NCBI GenBank assembly: GCA_964600615.1
Contig: CAZRJK010000006.1
Location: 14,744-78,743 of the forward strand
Reading direction: 5' to 3'
From: RUG11198 sp964600615
Lineage (GTDB): Bacteria > Bacillota_I > Bacilli_A > RF39 > UBA660
DNA: 64,000 nucleotides
Shown here one piece after another: positions 33,143 through 43,051 of this stretch. The position numbers and the translations under genes are program-made. Every line of letters begins with the position of its first letter. Within the stretch, counting starts at the first letter, position 1. Below the pieces are notes generated by a model, which saw only the letters and a list, made by a program, of their open reading frames with translations, had not been told where the DNA came from and did no database searches.

Positions 33143-34071
33143 AATATTTTATCAGTATTTTTAAAATTATATTTAGAAATACTCTTTAACTTATCAATTC
33201 CATATTTATCTAAAATCTTTTTACCAACTTCATCCACTAGAGGATTAGCTCCCTTAGGCAACTTCATACCAACACTATCAGATAATTTATCCATTTCTTT
33301 AAGAAAAATATATCTACTAATTAAAGAAGAACAAGCAACTGATAAACATTGATCTTCAGCCTTAGTAAGAAAGAATATATCCTTAACTTTTTTATTAGAT
33401 TTACTAATATGATTAAAATAACTTTTAGGATATTCAAACTGATCTACCACAATATAATCATAATTATAGCCCGCTTCTTTCATTTCATATAAAACTTTAT
33501 TATGTAAAATAGCTTTCATAGCATTCATATTATAATTACCATAACTATTATTATATTCAGTATTACTTAATATATATGTCTTATAAGGAATTTTTTTAAT
33601 TATTTCAGGTACAATTTCTAATATCTTATCATCAGTAAATTTTTTAGAATCCTTAACCTTTAAATCCAATAAAAAATCAATATTATCTTTAGATACATAA
33701 GAAGCAGTAACAACTATTGGACCAAAATAATCCCCAGTACCAACTTCATCAGAACCAATAGAATTAATTCTAATAGGAATAACCTTATTAGGCTTATCTT
33801 CTTTTTTCTTATCGTTAGAATTAGTAACATCAGCCTTACCAGAATTAATCTTTTCTGTTTCTATCCAAAAATCAGAAGCTAAGTCAGCATCTTTACCTTG
33901 AAAAACAGCCTTACCAGACTCATACAAAGTAACAACAGTATCACCATCTATAGCTTGAAACACAGCATATGGTGGTGTTTTTTCTCTTCTTAAATCTTCA
34001 AAGAATTCTAACATTTGTTCCTTAGTTTTATCTGATACTTTTAAAGTAATAGTAGTTTGTCCTTGCTTCAA
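33133..34071 (-). CDS. rnhC: Ribonuclease HIII (TTG start)
   Basis: About 312 residues. The N-terminal TBP-like substrate-binding domain (to about 85, YAVFQAIDGDTVVTLYESGKAVFQG) is followed by the RNase H domain with GSDEVGTGDYFGPIVV, KVKDSKKFTDDKI, VDQFEYP and an EDQCLSVACSSLISRY end. The start is likely TTG at 34071, 6 bases after GAGGTG; the in-frame GTG at 34080 is part of that site. It cleaves RNA in RNA-DNA hybrids. Confidence 0.93.
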   Translation of the reverse strand: MKQGQTTITLKVSDKTKEQMLEFFEDLRREKTPPYAVFQAIDGDTVVTLYESGKAVFQGKDADLASDFWIETEKINSGKADVTNSNDKKKEDKPNKVIPIRINSIGSDEVGTGDYFGPIVVTASYVSKDNIDFLLDLKVKDSKKFTDDKILEIVPEIIKKIPYKTYILSNTEYNNSYGNYNMNAMKAILHNKVLYEMKEAGYNYDYIVVDQFEYPKSYFNHISKSNKKVKDIFFLTKAEDQCLSVACSSLISRYIFLKEMDKLSDSVGMKLPKGANPLVDEVGKKILDKYGIDKLKSISKYNFKNTDKILNR

Positions 34072-34161
34072 TCTAATCACCTCATAATAATTTTAACACA
34101 AAAAACTTTATTTTTAAATAAATTTATTATATAATAATATTATAAATATAGGAGGTATAAA

Positions 34162-34881
34162 ATGAATATAACTATAGTTGATGCTTTAATAATACTTGCA
34201 ATACTAGCAGGAGCAGTAATAGGTTTTAAAAATGGCGCCATAAAAGAAGGAGTAAAATTTATAGGAGTAATAGTTGTTCTAATCATTTCTTTTGCTTTAA
34301 AAGATACTCTAATGGTAATATTATATGAAAATCTACCATTCTTTGATTTCTTTGGTATAGTAAGAGGACTATCCGCAATTAATATACTATTTTATCAAAT
34401 AATTTCCTTTTTAATAATATTCGCAGCCTTAACATTTATATTAAGAGTATTATTAGTAATAACAGGATTAATAGAGTGGTTATTAAAACTAACAGTATTT
34501 TTACGAGGAATATCAAAATTCTTAGGTATTTTTGTTGGAGCTTTAGAATATTATGTTTATGTTTTTATTATATTATTTATACTAAGTACACCAGCTTTTA
34601 ACCTAACATATGTAGAAGAATCTAAATTCACTAATCCAATTTTACAAAATACACCAGTATTAACAAAACTATCAGATAATACCATAACAGTTTATAGTGA
34701 AGTTTGGGATGCCGTAAAGAATAAAAAGAAAAAATCCAATGAAGAAGTAAATAAAAAAATATTAATAATCATGTTAGATAACAAATTAATTAAATATGAA
34801 AGCGCTAAAAGATTAATAGATAAAAACAAAATTAGCATCACAGATAATAGTTTTCTTGAAGAATATAAAGAAAATAAATAA
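34162..34881 (+). CDS. cvpA: CvpA family membrane protein
   Basis: 239 residues with four membrane helices. The N-terminal pattern VDALIILAILAGAVIGFKNG is the CvpA signature. The C-terminal about 70 residues form a charged cytoplasmic tail, longer than in many CvpA proteins. AGGAGG precedes the start. In Firmicutes cvpA often sits with rnhC and mutS2; here rnhC is divergent next door and mutS2 is not visible. Role in envelope homeostasis or secretion is only broadly known. Confidence 0.85.
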   Translation: MNITIVDALIILAILAGAVIGFKNGAIKEGVKFIGVIVVLIISFALKDTLMVILYENLPFFDFFGIVRGLSAINILFYQIISFLIIFAALTFILRVLLVITGLIEWLLKLTVFLRGISKFLGIFVGALEYYVYVFIILFILSTPAFNLTYVEESKFTNPILQNTPVLTKLSDNTITVYSEVWDAVKNKKKKSNEEVNKKILIIMLDNKLIKYESAKRLIDKNKISITDNSFLEEYKENK

Positions 34882-34884
34882 ATA

Positions 34885-34927
34885 AAAATAGTGTTAACTT
34901 AAATGTAAAAGTAACACTATTTTATTT
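34885..34927 (+). terminator. Terminator of cvpA
   Basis: AAAATAGTGTTA / TAACACTATTTT stem with a T-rich tail. Confidence 0.75.
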
Positions 34928-34983
34928 ACAAATTAATATAATTACTATATTATAAATATATAATAGAGTTAATAGGTGATATT

Positions 34984-35910
34984 ATGTTACATAAAAGTGT
35001 CTTACTAAAGGAAACAATAGATAGTTTAAATATAAAAGAAAATGGTATATATGTAGATGCCACGCTAGGATATGCTGGCCATGCCAGTGAAATATTAAAA
35101 AAAATACCAAAAGGTTATTTATATGGAATAGATCAAGATAACTATGCCATAGATAAGAGTAATGAATTATTAAAAACCATTGGTAACAACTATCATATAA
35201 TAAAAAGTAATTTTTCTAATATGAAAAAAGAATTAGAAAAACTAAATATTTATAAAGTAGATGGCATTTTATTTGATTTAGGAGTATCATCAGTTCAATT
35301 AGATTTTGATGAAAGAGGATTTAGTTTTCATAAAGATGCTAAACTAGATATGCGTATGGATACAAATCAATCATTTAGTGCTTATAATGTAGTAAATGAA
35401 TATAGTTATGAAGATTTAGTAAGAATACTAAGAGATTATGGTGAAGAAAAATATGCTTCTAATATAGCTAAAAATATTATTAAAGAAAGAAATAATAAAA
35501 AAATAGAAACCACCCTAGAATTAGTAGATATTATTAAAAAAAGCATGCCTCAAAAAGAAATGCGAAATCATCATCCTGCTAGAAGAACCTTTCAAGCTAT
35601 AAGAATAGAAGTAAATAATGAATTAGAAGTTCTAAAAGAAGCATTAGAACAAGCAATAGAATTAATAAATGTTGGTGGAAGAATATCTGTTATTAGCTTT
35701 CATTCCCTAGAAGATAAAATTGCAAAAAATACTTTTAATAAATATAGTGAAGTTCCAGAAAATATAAAAAAATTACCATTTATACCAGAAGAATACCAAC
35801 CAAAATTTAAAATAATATCTAAAGGAATAACAGCATCAAAAGAAGAATTAGAAGATAATAATAGAGCTAGAAGTGCAAGACTTAGAGTAGTAGAAAGAAT
35901 AAGGGATTAA
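34984..35910 (+). CDS. rsmH: 16S rRNA m4C1402 methyltransferase RsmH
   Basis: 308 residues, normal. The SAM-binding motif VDATLGYAGHASEIL (the consensus has GxGGHS), GILFDLGVSSVQLD and DERGFSFHKDAKLDMRMD, plus HHPARRTFQAIRIEVN and SFHSLEDKIAKNTF are typical. It methylates N4 of C1402 in 16S rRNA. First gene of rsmH-ftsL-PBP; mraZ, which usually precedes it, is absent. Confidence 0.96.
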   Translation: MLHKSVLLKETIDSLNIKENGIYVDATLGYAGHASEILKKIPKGYLYGIDQDNYAIDKSNELLKTIGNNYHIIKSNFSNMKKELEKLNIYKVDGILFDLGVSSVQLDFDERGFSFHKDAKLDMRMDTNQSFSAYNVVNEYSYEDLVRILRDYGEEKYASNIAKNIIKERNNKKIETTLELVDIIKKSMPQKEMRNHHPARRTFQAIRIEVNNELEVLKEALEQAIELINVGGRISVISFHSLEDKIAKNTFNKYSEVPENIKKLPFIPEEYQPKFKIISKGITASKEELEDNNRARSARLRVVERIRD

Positions 35911-35911
35911 T

Positions 35912-36202
35912 ATGAAAAAAAATAAAAAGAAGCAATTCCTAAGTAGCTTTGAAAGAACTACCTACAAATTATGGATAATAATAATAGTTTTTCTATTATT
36001 AGGAATAGTATTTGGCAAAACAAAACTAGCCCAAATAAATTTAGAAGTTCAAAAATTAGATAAAGAAGTAGATAAAGGAAAAAATAAAAACGAAAGTTTA
36101 GAAATGAAAATAGATGAAATGACATCCCTAGAAAGAATAAAGAAAGTATCAGAAGAAAATGGACTAAAATATAATAGTGAAAACATAAGAACAATAAAAT
36201 AA
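35912..36202 (+). CDS. ftsL: Cell division protein FtsL
   Basis: 96 residues: a basic cytoplasmic start, one membrane helix (about 17-36), then a leucine-zipper-like coiled coil and a C-terminal SLERIKKVSEENGLKYNSEN segment, the typical FtsL layout. It joins DivIB and DivIC at the septum. The position between rsmH and the septal transpeptidase supports the call, since sequence conservation in FtsL is weak. Confidence 0.85.
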   Translation: MKKNKKKQFLSSFERTTYKLWIIIIVFLLLGIVFGKTKLAQINLEVQKLDKEVDKGKNKNESLEMKIDEMTSLERIKKVSEENGLKYNSENIRTIK

Positions 36203-36214
36203 AGAGGTGATAAT

Positions 36215-38359
36215 ATGGCTAAAAGAAAAATAAATATCAATAGAATAAAAAGCAATTACATATTAATGCTAATAATATTAGCCATATTTATCATCTTTAT
36301 TCTAAGATTAACCTATTTATGTACAGTAGACTATAAAGTGGGAGATAGTACTATAACAGCATTCATAAAAAATAGAAATACTACTGAAGAAATAATATTA
36401 CCTAAAAGAGGTACAATTAAAGATAATAAAGGAAATATCTTAGCTGAAGACGTAGTAAGCTATACCGTAATAGCCTACTTAGATAAAAGTAGAAGCAAAA
36501 ACAGTAGTACTCCTAAACATGTAGTAGATATTGATGCAACCGCCAAAGTATTAGCTCCTTATATAAATATTGATGAACAAGTATTAAAAACTTTATTATC
36601 CAAAGATGCTTATCAAGTTGAATTAGGTAGTGGAGCAAGAAATTTATCACAAATTCAAATGGAAACTATAAAAAATTTAAACTTACCGGGAATAGATTTT
36701 ATTGAAACTTCAAAAAGATATTATCCTAATGGAGATTTTGCATCTTATGCCATTGGATATACAACCAAAGAAGAAGATAAAGATGGCAATATGTGGCAAA
36801 AAGGAGGATTAGGAACAGAAGAATACTTTGACGAAACACTAAAAGGAACTAGCGGCTATATAACTTACGAAAAAGATCGCTATGGATATAAAATTGCTAA
36901 CGGAAGAGAATATAAAGAAGAAGCAGAAGATGGTAATGATATTTATTTAACCATAGATAGTAATATTCAACTATTTACAGAAAATAGTATTAGAAAAATG
37001 GAAACAGATAGCCAAGGCGAATGGGGCTTTATTGTTGTGGCTGATGCTAAAACAGGAGCAATATTATCTTATTCAACATTTCCGTCATTTGATCCAAATA
37101 CAAAAGAAATAAAAAACTATATTGATCTTTTGGCAGGTAATTCCTTTGAACCAGGAAGTACTATGAAAACATTTAGTTATATGTGTGCTATAGAAAATGG
37201 TAATTATAAAGGTGATAATACCTTTAAATCAGGTTCCATTACTTATGAAGCAACAGATGGAAAAAAGACAACTATTCATGATTGGAATAGAGAAGGTTGG
37301 GGATATATAACTTATGACTATGGATTTGCTATGTCATCAAACGTAGGGGCTTCTAATCTATTAGAAACAAACGTTATCACCAAGAAAAATTTAATTGACT
37401 GTTATAATAAATATGGATTTGGTAAATTAACTAATTTTACTATTAATAGAGAATCAGCTGGTAAAGTAAAATTCAATTATGATATTGATGCAGCCAGTGG
37501 AACATTTGGACAAGGAATAAACATAACAGCCATTCAAATGATTCAAGCTCTAACTACAATAGCAAATGATGGTAGATTATTAAAGCCATACTTAATAGAA
37601 AAAATAGTAGATAATAATTCCGAAGAAACATCTTACGAAGCTTCAACTGAAGTAATAGACACAGTAGCTAGCCCTAATACTATTAACAAAATAAAAGAAT
37701 TAATGAAAAGTGTTGTTTGTGAAGATAAAGAAAGATGTACAGGAAGTGCCTATTACATGAAAGATTACCAATTATTAGGAAAAACAGGAACTGCACAAAT
37801 ATATAACGAAAAAACCGGTACATACATGATTGGAGATTCTGAATACATATATTCATTTGCCGGATTATATCCAACAGACGAGCCTCAATTAATAATCTAT
37901 TCAGCTATAAAAAGACCAAAAGATACTGAAAATTATATTGCTCCAGCTGTAAAAGATATAGTAGTAAATGTCAGTAAATATCTAAATATAAACAGTGATA
38001 ACAATAACGTAGTAACATATAAAATAGCAAATTATACCAATAAAGAAACAGCTATAGTTACTAAAGAATTATCAAATATGAAAGTATTCATCTTAGGAAC
38101 AGGAGATAAAATAATATCCCAATATCCCAAAGAAAATAGCCAATTATATATAGGAAGCACTATAGCCTTATTAACAAATAATTATGATAAAAAAATGCCA
38201 AATCTTATAGGTTTATCATATAAAGATGCTACTAATATTTTAAAATTAATGGGAGTAAAATATGAAATAACAGGTAAAGGTTATGTCATAGAACAAAACA
38301 TAAAAGAAAATGAAATAGTAAAAGATGACCAAACAGTAACAATAAAACTAAATAAATAA
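36215..38359 (+). CDS. Class B penicillin-binding protein (FtsI/Pbp2B/SpoVD-like) with one PASTA domain
   Basis: 714 residues. N-terminal membrane helix (about 16-36), dimerisation domain (PKRGTIKDNKGNILAEDV), transpeptidase domain with FEPGSTMKTF (active Ser), MSSNVGAS and LGKTGTAQ, and one clear C-terminal PASTA domain (PNLIGLSYKDATNILKLMGV). It crosslinks septal peptidoglycan. Either Pbp2B or SpoVD is possible; the organism has sporulation genes and only one copy is visible. After it, the usual mraY-murD-ftsW cluster is missing. Confidence 0.9.
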   Translation: MAKRKININRIKSNYILMLIILAIFIIFILRLTYLCTVDYKVGDSTITAFIKNRNTTEEIILPKRGTIKDNKGNILAEDVVSYTVIAYLDKSRSKNSSTPKHVVDIDATAKVLAPYINIDEQVLKTLLSKDAYQVELGSGARNLSQIQMETIKNLNLPGIDFIETSKRYYPNGDFASYAIGYTTKEEDKDGNMWQKGGLGTEEYFDETLKGTSGYITYEKDRYGYKIANGREYKEEAEDGNDIYLTIDSNIQLFTENSIRKMETDSQGEWGFIVVADAKTGAILSYSTFPSFDPNTKEIKNYIDLLAGNSFEPGSTMKTFSYMCAIENGNYKGDNTFKSGSITYEATDGKKTTIHDWNREGWGYITYDYGFAMSSNVGASNLLETNVITKKNLIDCYNKYGFGKLTNFTINRESAGKVKFNYDIDAASGTFGQGINITAIQMIQALTTIANDGRLLKPYLIEKIVDNNSEETSYEASTEVIDTVASPNTINKIKELMKSVVCEDKERCTGSAYYMKDYQLLGKTGTAQIYNEKTGTYMIGDSEYIYSFAGLYPTDEPQLIIYSAIKRPKDTENYIAPAVKDIVVNVSKYLNINSDNNNVVTYKIANYTNKETAIVTKELSNMKVFILGTGDKIISQYPKENSQLYIGSTIALLTNNYDKKMPNLIGLSYKDATNILKLMGVKYEITGKGYVIEQNIKENEIVKDDQTVTIKLNK

Positions 38360-38387
38360 AAGTATAGAACATCTATACTTTTATTTT
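38358..38387 (+). terminator. Terminator of rsmH-ftsL-PBP
   Basis: AAAAGTATAGA / TCTATACTTTT hairpin with a T-rich tail after the PBP stop. Confidence 0.8.
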
Positions 38388-38414
38388 CTTTTAGTAAACT
38401 TAACAAATAAGCAC

Positions 38415-38443
38415 TTGACAACTTTAAAAAACGCATATAAAAT
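38415..38443 (+). promoter_or_regulatory. Promoter of rny
   Basis: TTGACA (38415-38420), 17-base spacer, TAAAAT (38438-38443). Confidence 0.75.
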
Positions 38444-38512
38444 TAAAATGTATAGTTTAAATTAATAATTTAATTTTAATTATAAAATAAAAATAGAAAT
38501 GGAGGTGCGATT

Positions 38513-40066
38513 ATGAACGCAACAACGACTTCCATTGTACTATTTTTTGTAGGATTAATAATAGGAATACTTTTAATATTAGCAATTAATTTTCTTAAAA
38601 ATAAAAAGAATGAAAAGAAAGCTTCAAACATAATAGAAAAAGCCAAAAAAGAAGCAGAAAAAACAAAAAGAGATTCAATACTTGAAACAAAAGAAGAATT
38701 ACACAAACTAAAACTTGAAACAGAAAAAGAAATAAAAGAAAAGAAAGTTGAAATAAAAGAAGCAGAAGATAGATTACTACAAAGAGAAAACAACATTGAT
38801 AGAAGAGATGTAACAATTCAAAATAGAGAAGATGCTGTAATTGAAAGAGAAAACAATCTATTAGAAAAGCAAAAAAAAGTACAAGAAAAAGAAGCAGAAA
38901 TGGAAGAAATAAAGAAACAACAACTAGAAAAATTAGAAGAAATCGCAAAATTTTCAAAAGAAAAAGCTCATGACTTAATCATGAAAAGAGTAGAAGAGAC
39001 AATGAACAAAGAAATAGCAACATATATTAAAGAAAGAGAATCTGTTGCTAAACTAGAAAGTGATAATACAGCTAAAGAAATGATCGTAAATAGCATGCAA
39101 AAATATGCCGCTGATGTCACTAATACTCAAACTGTATCTGTTATTAGCTTACCAAATGACGAAATGAAAGGTAGAATAATAGGTAGAGAAGGAAGAAATG
39201 TAAGAACTATTGAATCAGTAACAGGAGTAGATTTAATAATCGATGATACTCCAGAAGCAATAGTTATATCAAGCTTTGACCCATTAAGAAGAGAAATAGC
39301 TAAATTAACATTAGAAACACTAATAAGTGATGGAAGAATTCATCCAGCCAGAATAGAAGAAGTTTATGACAAAACATGTAACGATGTTAATGCTATGATT
39401 AGAAAATATGGTAAAGATGCTATATATTCTCTAGGAATCAGCAAAATGGATGCCGAATTAATAGAAATAGTAGGTAAACTTCACTTTAGAACTAGTTATG
39501 GGCAAAACGCTTTACAACATTCAATAGAAGTAGCTAATATATCAGGTTTAATAGCTGCAGAGTTAGGTGAAAATGTTAATCTAGCTAAAAGAGCAGGATT
39601 ATTACATGATATAGGAAAAGCCATTGACTTTGAGATGGAAGGTTCCCATGTCCAAATAGGAGCAGAACTAGCAAAGAAATATAAAGAAGATGCAGTAGTT
39701 ATTAACGCTATTTTATCTCATCATGGAGATATAGAATCAACAAGCGTTATATCATCAATAGTAGCAATTGCAGATACTATATCTGCATCACGTCCAGGAG
39801 CCAGAAACGATACTACTGACAATTACTTCCAAAGATTAGAGCAACTAGAAGCAATAGGTAACGAAACAAAAGGAGTAGAAAAAGCCTTTGCTATTCAAGC
39901 AGGAAGAGAATTAAGAGTAATGGTTAAACCTGAAGAAATAGATGATTTAACAAGTTTCCAAATAGCCAGAGATATTAAAAATCAAATAGAAGAAAAGTTA
40001 CAATATCCAGGTACAATTAAAGTTACAGTTATAAGAGAAACAAGAGCTTGTGAAGAAGCAAAATAG
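38513..40066 (+). CDS. rny: Ribonuclease Y
   Basis: 517 residues: N-terminal membrane anchor (about 8-29), long coiled coil (about 35-185), KH domain (MKGRIIGREGRNVRTIESVTG), and HD domain with LLHDIGKAID and an HHGDIE motif. It is the main membrane-bound endoribonuclease starting mRNA decay in Gram-positives; with RNase J it forms the core of RNA turnover. GGAGGTG precedes the start. Confidence 0.96.
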   Translation: MNATTTSIVLFFVGLIIGILLILAINFLKNKKNEKKASNIIEKAKKEAEKTKRDSILETKEELHKLKLETEKEIKEKKVEIKEAEDRLLQRENNIDRRDVTIQNREDAVIERENNLLEKQKKVQEKEAEMEEIKKQQLEKLEEIAKFSKEKAHDLIMKRVEETMNKEIATYIKERESVAKLESDNTAKEMIVNSMQKYAADVTNTQTVSVISLPNDEMKGRIIGREGRNVRTIESVTGVDLIIDDTPEAIVISSFDPLRREIAKLTLETLISDGRIHPARIEEVYDKTCNDVNAMIRKYGKDAIYSLGISKMDAELIEIVGKLHFRTSYGQNALQHSIEVANISGLIAAELGENVNLAKRAGLLHDIGKAIDFEMEGSHVQIGAELAKKYKEDAVVINAILSHHGDIESTSVISSIVAIADTISASRPGARNDTTDNYFQRLEQLEAIGNETKGVEKAFAIQAGRELRVMVKPEEIDDLTSFQIARDIKNQIEEKLQYPGTIKVTVIRETRACEEAK

Positions 40067-40092
40067 TTTAGAAAAATCTAAACTATTTTTTT
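40062..40092 (+). terminator. Terminator of rny
   Basis: AATAGTTTAGA / TCTAAACTATT hairpin followed by a run of T. Confidence 0.85.
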
Positions 40093-40100
40093 ATTAATAA

Positions 40101-40129
40101 TTGACTATAACAAAAAAAAATAATATAAT
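40101..40129 (+). promoter_or_regulatory. Promoter of the cohesin-like surface protein
   Basis: TTGACT (40101-40106), 17-base spacer, TATAAT (40124-40129). Confidence 0.8.
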
Positions 40130-40159
40130 TATAATAACAGATAAATATGGAGGATTAAA

Positions 40160-41305
40160 ATGAAGAAAAAAATATTAGTATTATTAATACTTGCCATACT
40201 ATTACCAATAAAAGTATCTGCTCTAACAGGTTCAGCCGAATTACATTGTGAAAACACATCTATATTGCCTGGCGGAAGTACTACCTGTAGTTTAACTGGT
40301 AATATAGATGGTGATACTTTAACAAGATACCAAGGAACAATTATTTTATCAGATGGATTAGAACTAGTATCTGTAACTAAAGATGGAATTTGGGCTAATG
40401 GTGAAAACAATACAGCCAACTTAAACTTTAGTGATGCAGCTGCAAATACAACAGGAGCATTTAATATAGCTCAAATAGTAATAAAAGCATCCGAAAACGT
40501 TGCATCAACAACAAATGCCACATTAAGTATCGGTAATCAAACAATGTATGGAACAACAGATACCGAAGGAAAATCAATAGCTCCCTTACAACAATCAATA
40601 ACAATAGCATCAAATAACAACAATTTAAGTACTTTAACAATTTCAGCAGGAGAATTAAGTCCAGTTTTTAATAAAGATACAACTAGCTATAATGTAACCT
40701 GTGATAACGCAACAATAACAATTTCAGCAACACCAGAAGATTCTGGCGCAACAATCGAAGAAGGAACTGGAGAAAAAAATTTAGACTATGGAGCAAACGT
40801 TATAAACATCAACGTTAGAAGTTCATCAGGGCAACAAAAAGTATATACATTAAATATAACAAGACCTGACGGTAGATCTACAGTAAATACTTTAAATAAA
40901 CTATTTTTAAACGACAAAGAAATACAACTTCAAGATGGAGTATTCACATACGAAATAACATATGATGAAAGTGTTAGCGAAGTTTCAATAGATGGAGATT
41001 TAACAGATGATAAATCAAGCTTTGTAGAAGGATATGGAGTTAGAAGTGAAAACCTACAAAAAGGAACAAATGAAATAGAAATAAGAGTACAATCAGAAGC
41101 TGGTTCAGTTAGAACATATACATTAAAAATTATAAGAGGACAAGCAACAGCACCACAAACAACCGGCAAAGAAACCAATACAGATAAAGGAATAACAAAT
41201 CCAAAAACTGGTAGTACTTTTGTAACAATTATATTAATAATCTTGTTAATATCAATATCAGGAGCATTAATATATTACCAAAAATATAAAAAGCAAACAA
41301 ATTAA
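40160..41305 (+). CDS. Membrane-anchored surface protein with cohesin-like and cadherin-like domains
   Basis: 381 residues. Signal peptide (about 1-20), a beta domain (about 22-150) whose SILPGGSTTCSLTG and GTIILSDGLELVSVTKDG strands resemble cohesins, then two cadherin-like beta-sandwich repeats (LSTLTISAGELSPVFNKDTT..., LNKLFLNDKEIQLQ..., each ending in a TYTLxIxR strand), a short linker and a C-terminal membrane helix (about 353-373) with a basic end. The whole ectodomain is outside the cell. The cohesin relation is by pattern only. Related in layout to the protein at 60768. Confidence 0.75.
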   Translation: MKKKILVLLILAILLPIKVSALTGSAELHCENTSILPGGSTTCSLTGNIDGDTLTRYQGTIILSDGLELVSVTKDGIWANGENNTANLNFSDAAANTTGAFNIAQIVIKASENVASTTNATLSIGNQTMYGTTDTEGKSIAPLQQSITIASNNNNLSTLTISAGELSPVFNKDTTSYNVTCDNATITISATPEDSGATIEEGTGEKNLDYGANVININVRSSSGQQKVYTLNITRPDGRSTVNTLNKLFLNDKEIQLQDGVFTYEITYDESVSEVSIDGDLTDDKSSFVEGYGVRSENLQKGTNEIEIRVQSEAGSVRTYTLKIIRGQATAPQTTGKETNTDKGITNPKTGSTFVTIILIILLISISGALIYYQKYKKQTN

Positions 41306-41335
41306 AAAAAGGATTTTCTAAATCCTTTTTTATTT
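41304..41335. terminator. Bidirectional terminator
   Basis: AAAAAAAGGATTT / AAATCCTTTTTT stem between convergent genes. Confidence 0.8.
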
Positions 41336-42202
41336 ATATAATTCTCTTTCAATTAAACTTATATTGCTTTTCATAATAGTCAAATAATTATCATTAGTAT
41401 TAGTAATACCACCATCTACACTATACATACCATTAATAACAACTATTTCTCCACCAACTTGTTTTATCAACTCATTAACAATAGAATTACTCTTTTCATT
41501 TAAACAATATATATACTTAACTTGTTTCTCTTTTATAAGTTTTTTTGCTTCTTCAAAAGTATTTAAACTATAATTATCGTTGTTCTCCAAAGAAATAACT
41601 CTTAATCCATATTTTTCCAAAAACTTAAACATATCATTATCTACAATAATAGTCTTATATTTAGCATTCTTTATTGTTTCAGTTAAATCAGCATCTATTT
41701 TAGAAATATCTAGTTTTAAAGATTTATAATTATTTTCAATATCTTCCACCAAATAAGGATTACTAATATATTCACTAAGACCAGTCTTTATATTTTCAGC
41801 CATCATCAAATAATTATAAGGATTCATCCATAATTCCAAAACATTATTATCATAATCCATACCAGTAGAAACATCAATAACTTTTAACTTAGAATTATTA
41901 TTAATCATTTTAACTGCATAATTTCTATCTCTTTTTTCATCTAAACTATTAAAAACAAACAAATCACTATTACTATATTTTTTAATCATCCTATCAGATA
42001 ATTTATAAGTATTAAGATCAACACCTAAAGGATAAATACTATATATATTTGAATGTTTACCATATAAAACCTCTAATAAATAATTAATAGGATATACAGT
42101 AGTATAAATTCTTATATCTTCCATATCACTAGTATTCCAATCACAACCAGTAAAAAATAATAATATAAACATAAATAAACAAATTTTTTTAATAAACTTC
42201 AT
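41330..42202 (-). CDS. ZnuA/PsaA-like solute-binding lipoprotein missing most metal ligands
   Basis: 290 residues. Lipoprotein signal with lipobox FFTGC (Cys20). The fold follows cluster A-I metal-binding proteins: VYPINYLLE, the YPLGVDLNTYKLS segment, ELWMNP, IIVDNDMFKFLEKYGL and VDGGITNTNDNYLTIM. In PsaA/ZnuA the four ligands are H (DPHEYEP), H (DPHAWL), H/E and D. Here they read Asn, Glu, Asn and Asp by hand alignment, so three of four differ. No ABC permease or ATPase lies next to it. It may bind something else or act as a non-transport lipoprotein (inference). Confidence 0.8.
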   Translation of the reverse strand: MKFIKKICLFMFILLFFTGCDWNTSDMEDIRIYTTVYPINYLLEVLYGKHSNIYSIYPLGVDLNTYKLSDRMIKKYSNSDLFVFNSLDEKRDRNYAVKMINNNSKLKVIDVSTGMDYDNNVLELWMNPYNYLMMAENIKTGLSEYISNPYLVEDIENNYKSLKLDISKIDADLTETIKNAKYKTIIVDNDMFKFLEKYGLRVISLENNDNYSLNTFEEAKKLIKEKQVKYIYCLNEKSNSIVNELIKQVGGEIVVINGMYSVDGGITNTNDNYLTIMKSNISLIERELYK

Positions 42203-42339
42203 ATTAAATATCTATCTCCCATCTAATATATCAACTATAATTTTACAATATTTTAAACAATTTGTAAACAGTCCAAAATAAATATCCAAAAAATAAAATA
42301 CATGATATAATAAAAATGTAGTAAGGAAAGAGGAATAAT

Positions 42340-42996
42340 ATGGACATACTAAAAAAACTAAATATTAAAACTAATAATGAAAAAATATACTTACAAGCAT
42401 TAACTCACACTTCTTATAGTAATGAACATGAAAATTGTGAATCATACGAAAGATTAGAATTTTTAGGGGATGCAGTATTAGAAGTAATAATTAGTGATTA
42501 TCTTTTTAAAGAAGAAAACCTAGAAGAAGGAATAATGACTAAAATGCGTGCTAGTTATGTCTGTGAAGAAGCTTGTGCCACTTATTCAAGAGAATTAAAA
42601 TTTACTAATTTAATTCGTTTAGGAAGTGGCGAAATAGAAGCTAACGAAACAATTCTAGCCGATGTATTTGAATCCTTTGTTGGAGCTACCTATTTAGATC
42701 AAGGATTTGATTTTACTAAGAATATGGTATTAAAAATAATCACTAAATATATTAGTAAAGGAATAGATTTCTTACACGATTATAAATCAGAATTACAAGA
42801 ATTAGTTCAGACAGTAAAAAAGAGTGTAGTATATGAAATAATAGATGAAAAAGGACCTGCTCATGACAGAATCTTTACCTGTCAAGTAAAAGTAGATAAC
42901 TTAGTAATGGGAGTAGGCAAAGGAAGTAGCAAAAAACAAGCAGAACAAGAGGCAGCCAAAGTAGCTTTAAGTAAACAAGTAAAAACTAATAGCTAA
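42340..42996 (+). CDS. rnc: Ribonuclease III
   Basis: 218 residues. The catalytic motif YERLEFLGDAVLE with Glu and Asp, FESFVGATYLDQGF, and a C-terminal double-stranded RNA-binding domain (YKSELQELVQ ... GKGSSKKQAEQEAAKVAL) are complete. It processes rRNA and structured RNAs. The usual downstream smc-ftsY pair is not present. Confidence 0.96.
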   Translation: MDILKKLNIKTNNEKIYLQALTHTSYSNEHENCESYERLEFLGDAVLEVIISDYLFKEENLEEGIMTKMRASYVCEEACATYSRELKFTNLIRLGSGEIEANETILADVFESFVGATYLDQGFDFTKNMVLKIITKYISKGIDFLHDYKSELQELVQTVKKSVVYEIIDEKGPAHDRIFTCQVKVDNLVMGVGKGSSKKQAEQEAAKVALSKQVKTNS

Positions 42997-43016
42997 ACAC
43001 TATTAGTTTTATTTTA
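42982..43016 (+). terminator. Terminator of rnc
   Basis: AAAACTAATAG / CTATTAGTTTT stem followed by a T-rich tail. Confidence 0.8.
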
Positions 43017-43051
43017 CATATTATTTCATAAATTATTATGAAAGGATTAAT

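Noticed and set aside
36000..36255. Minus-strand hydrophobic frames under ftsL
   Set aside because: Leu/Phe-rich frames opposite A-rich coding sequence are common in this genome and lack start signals.
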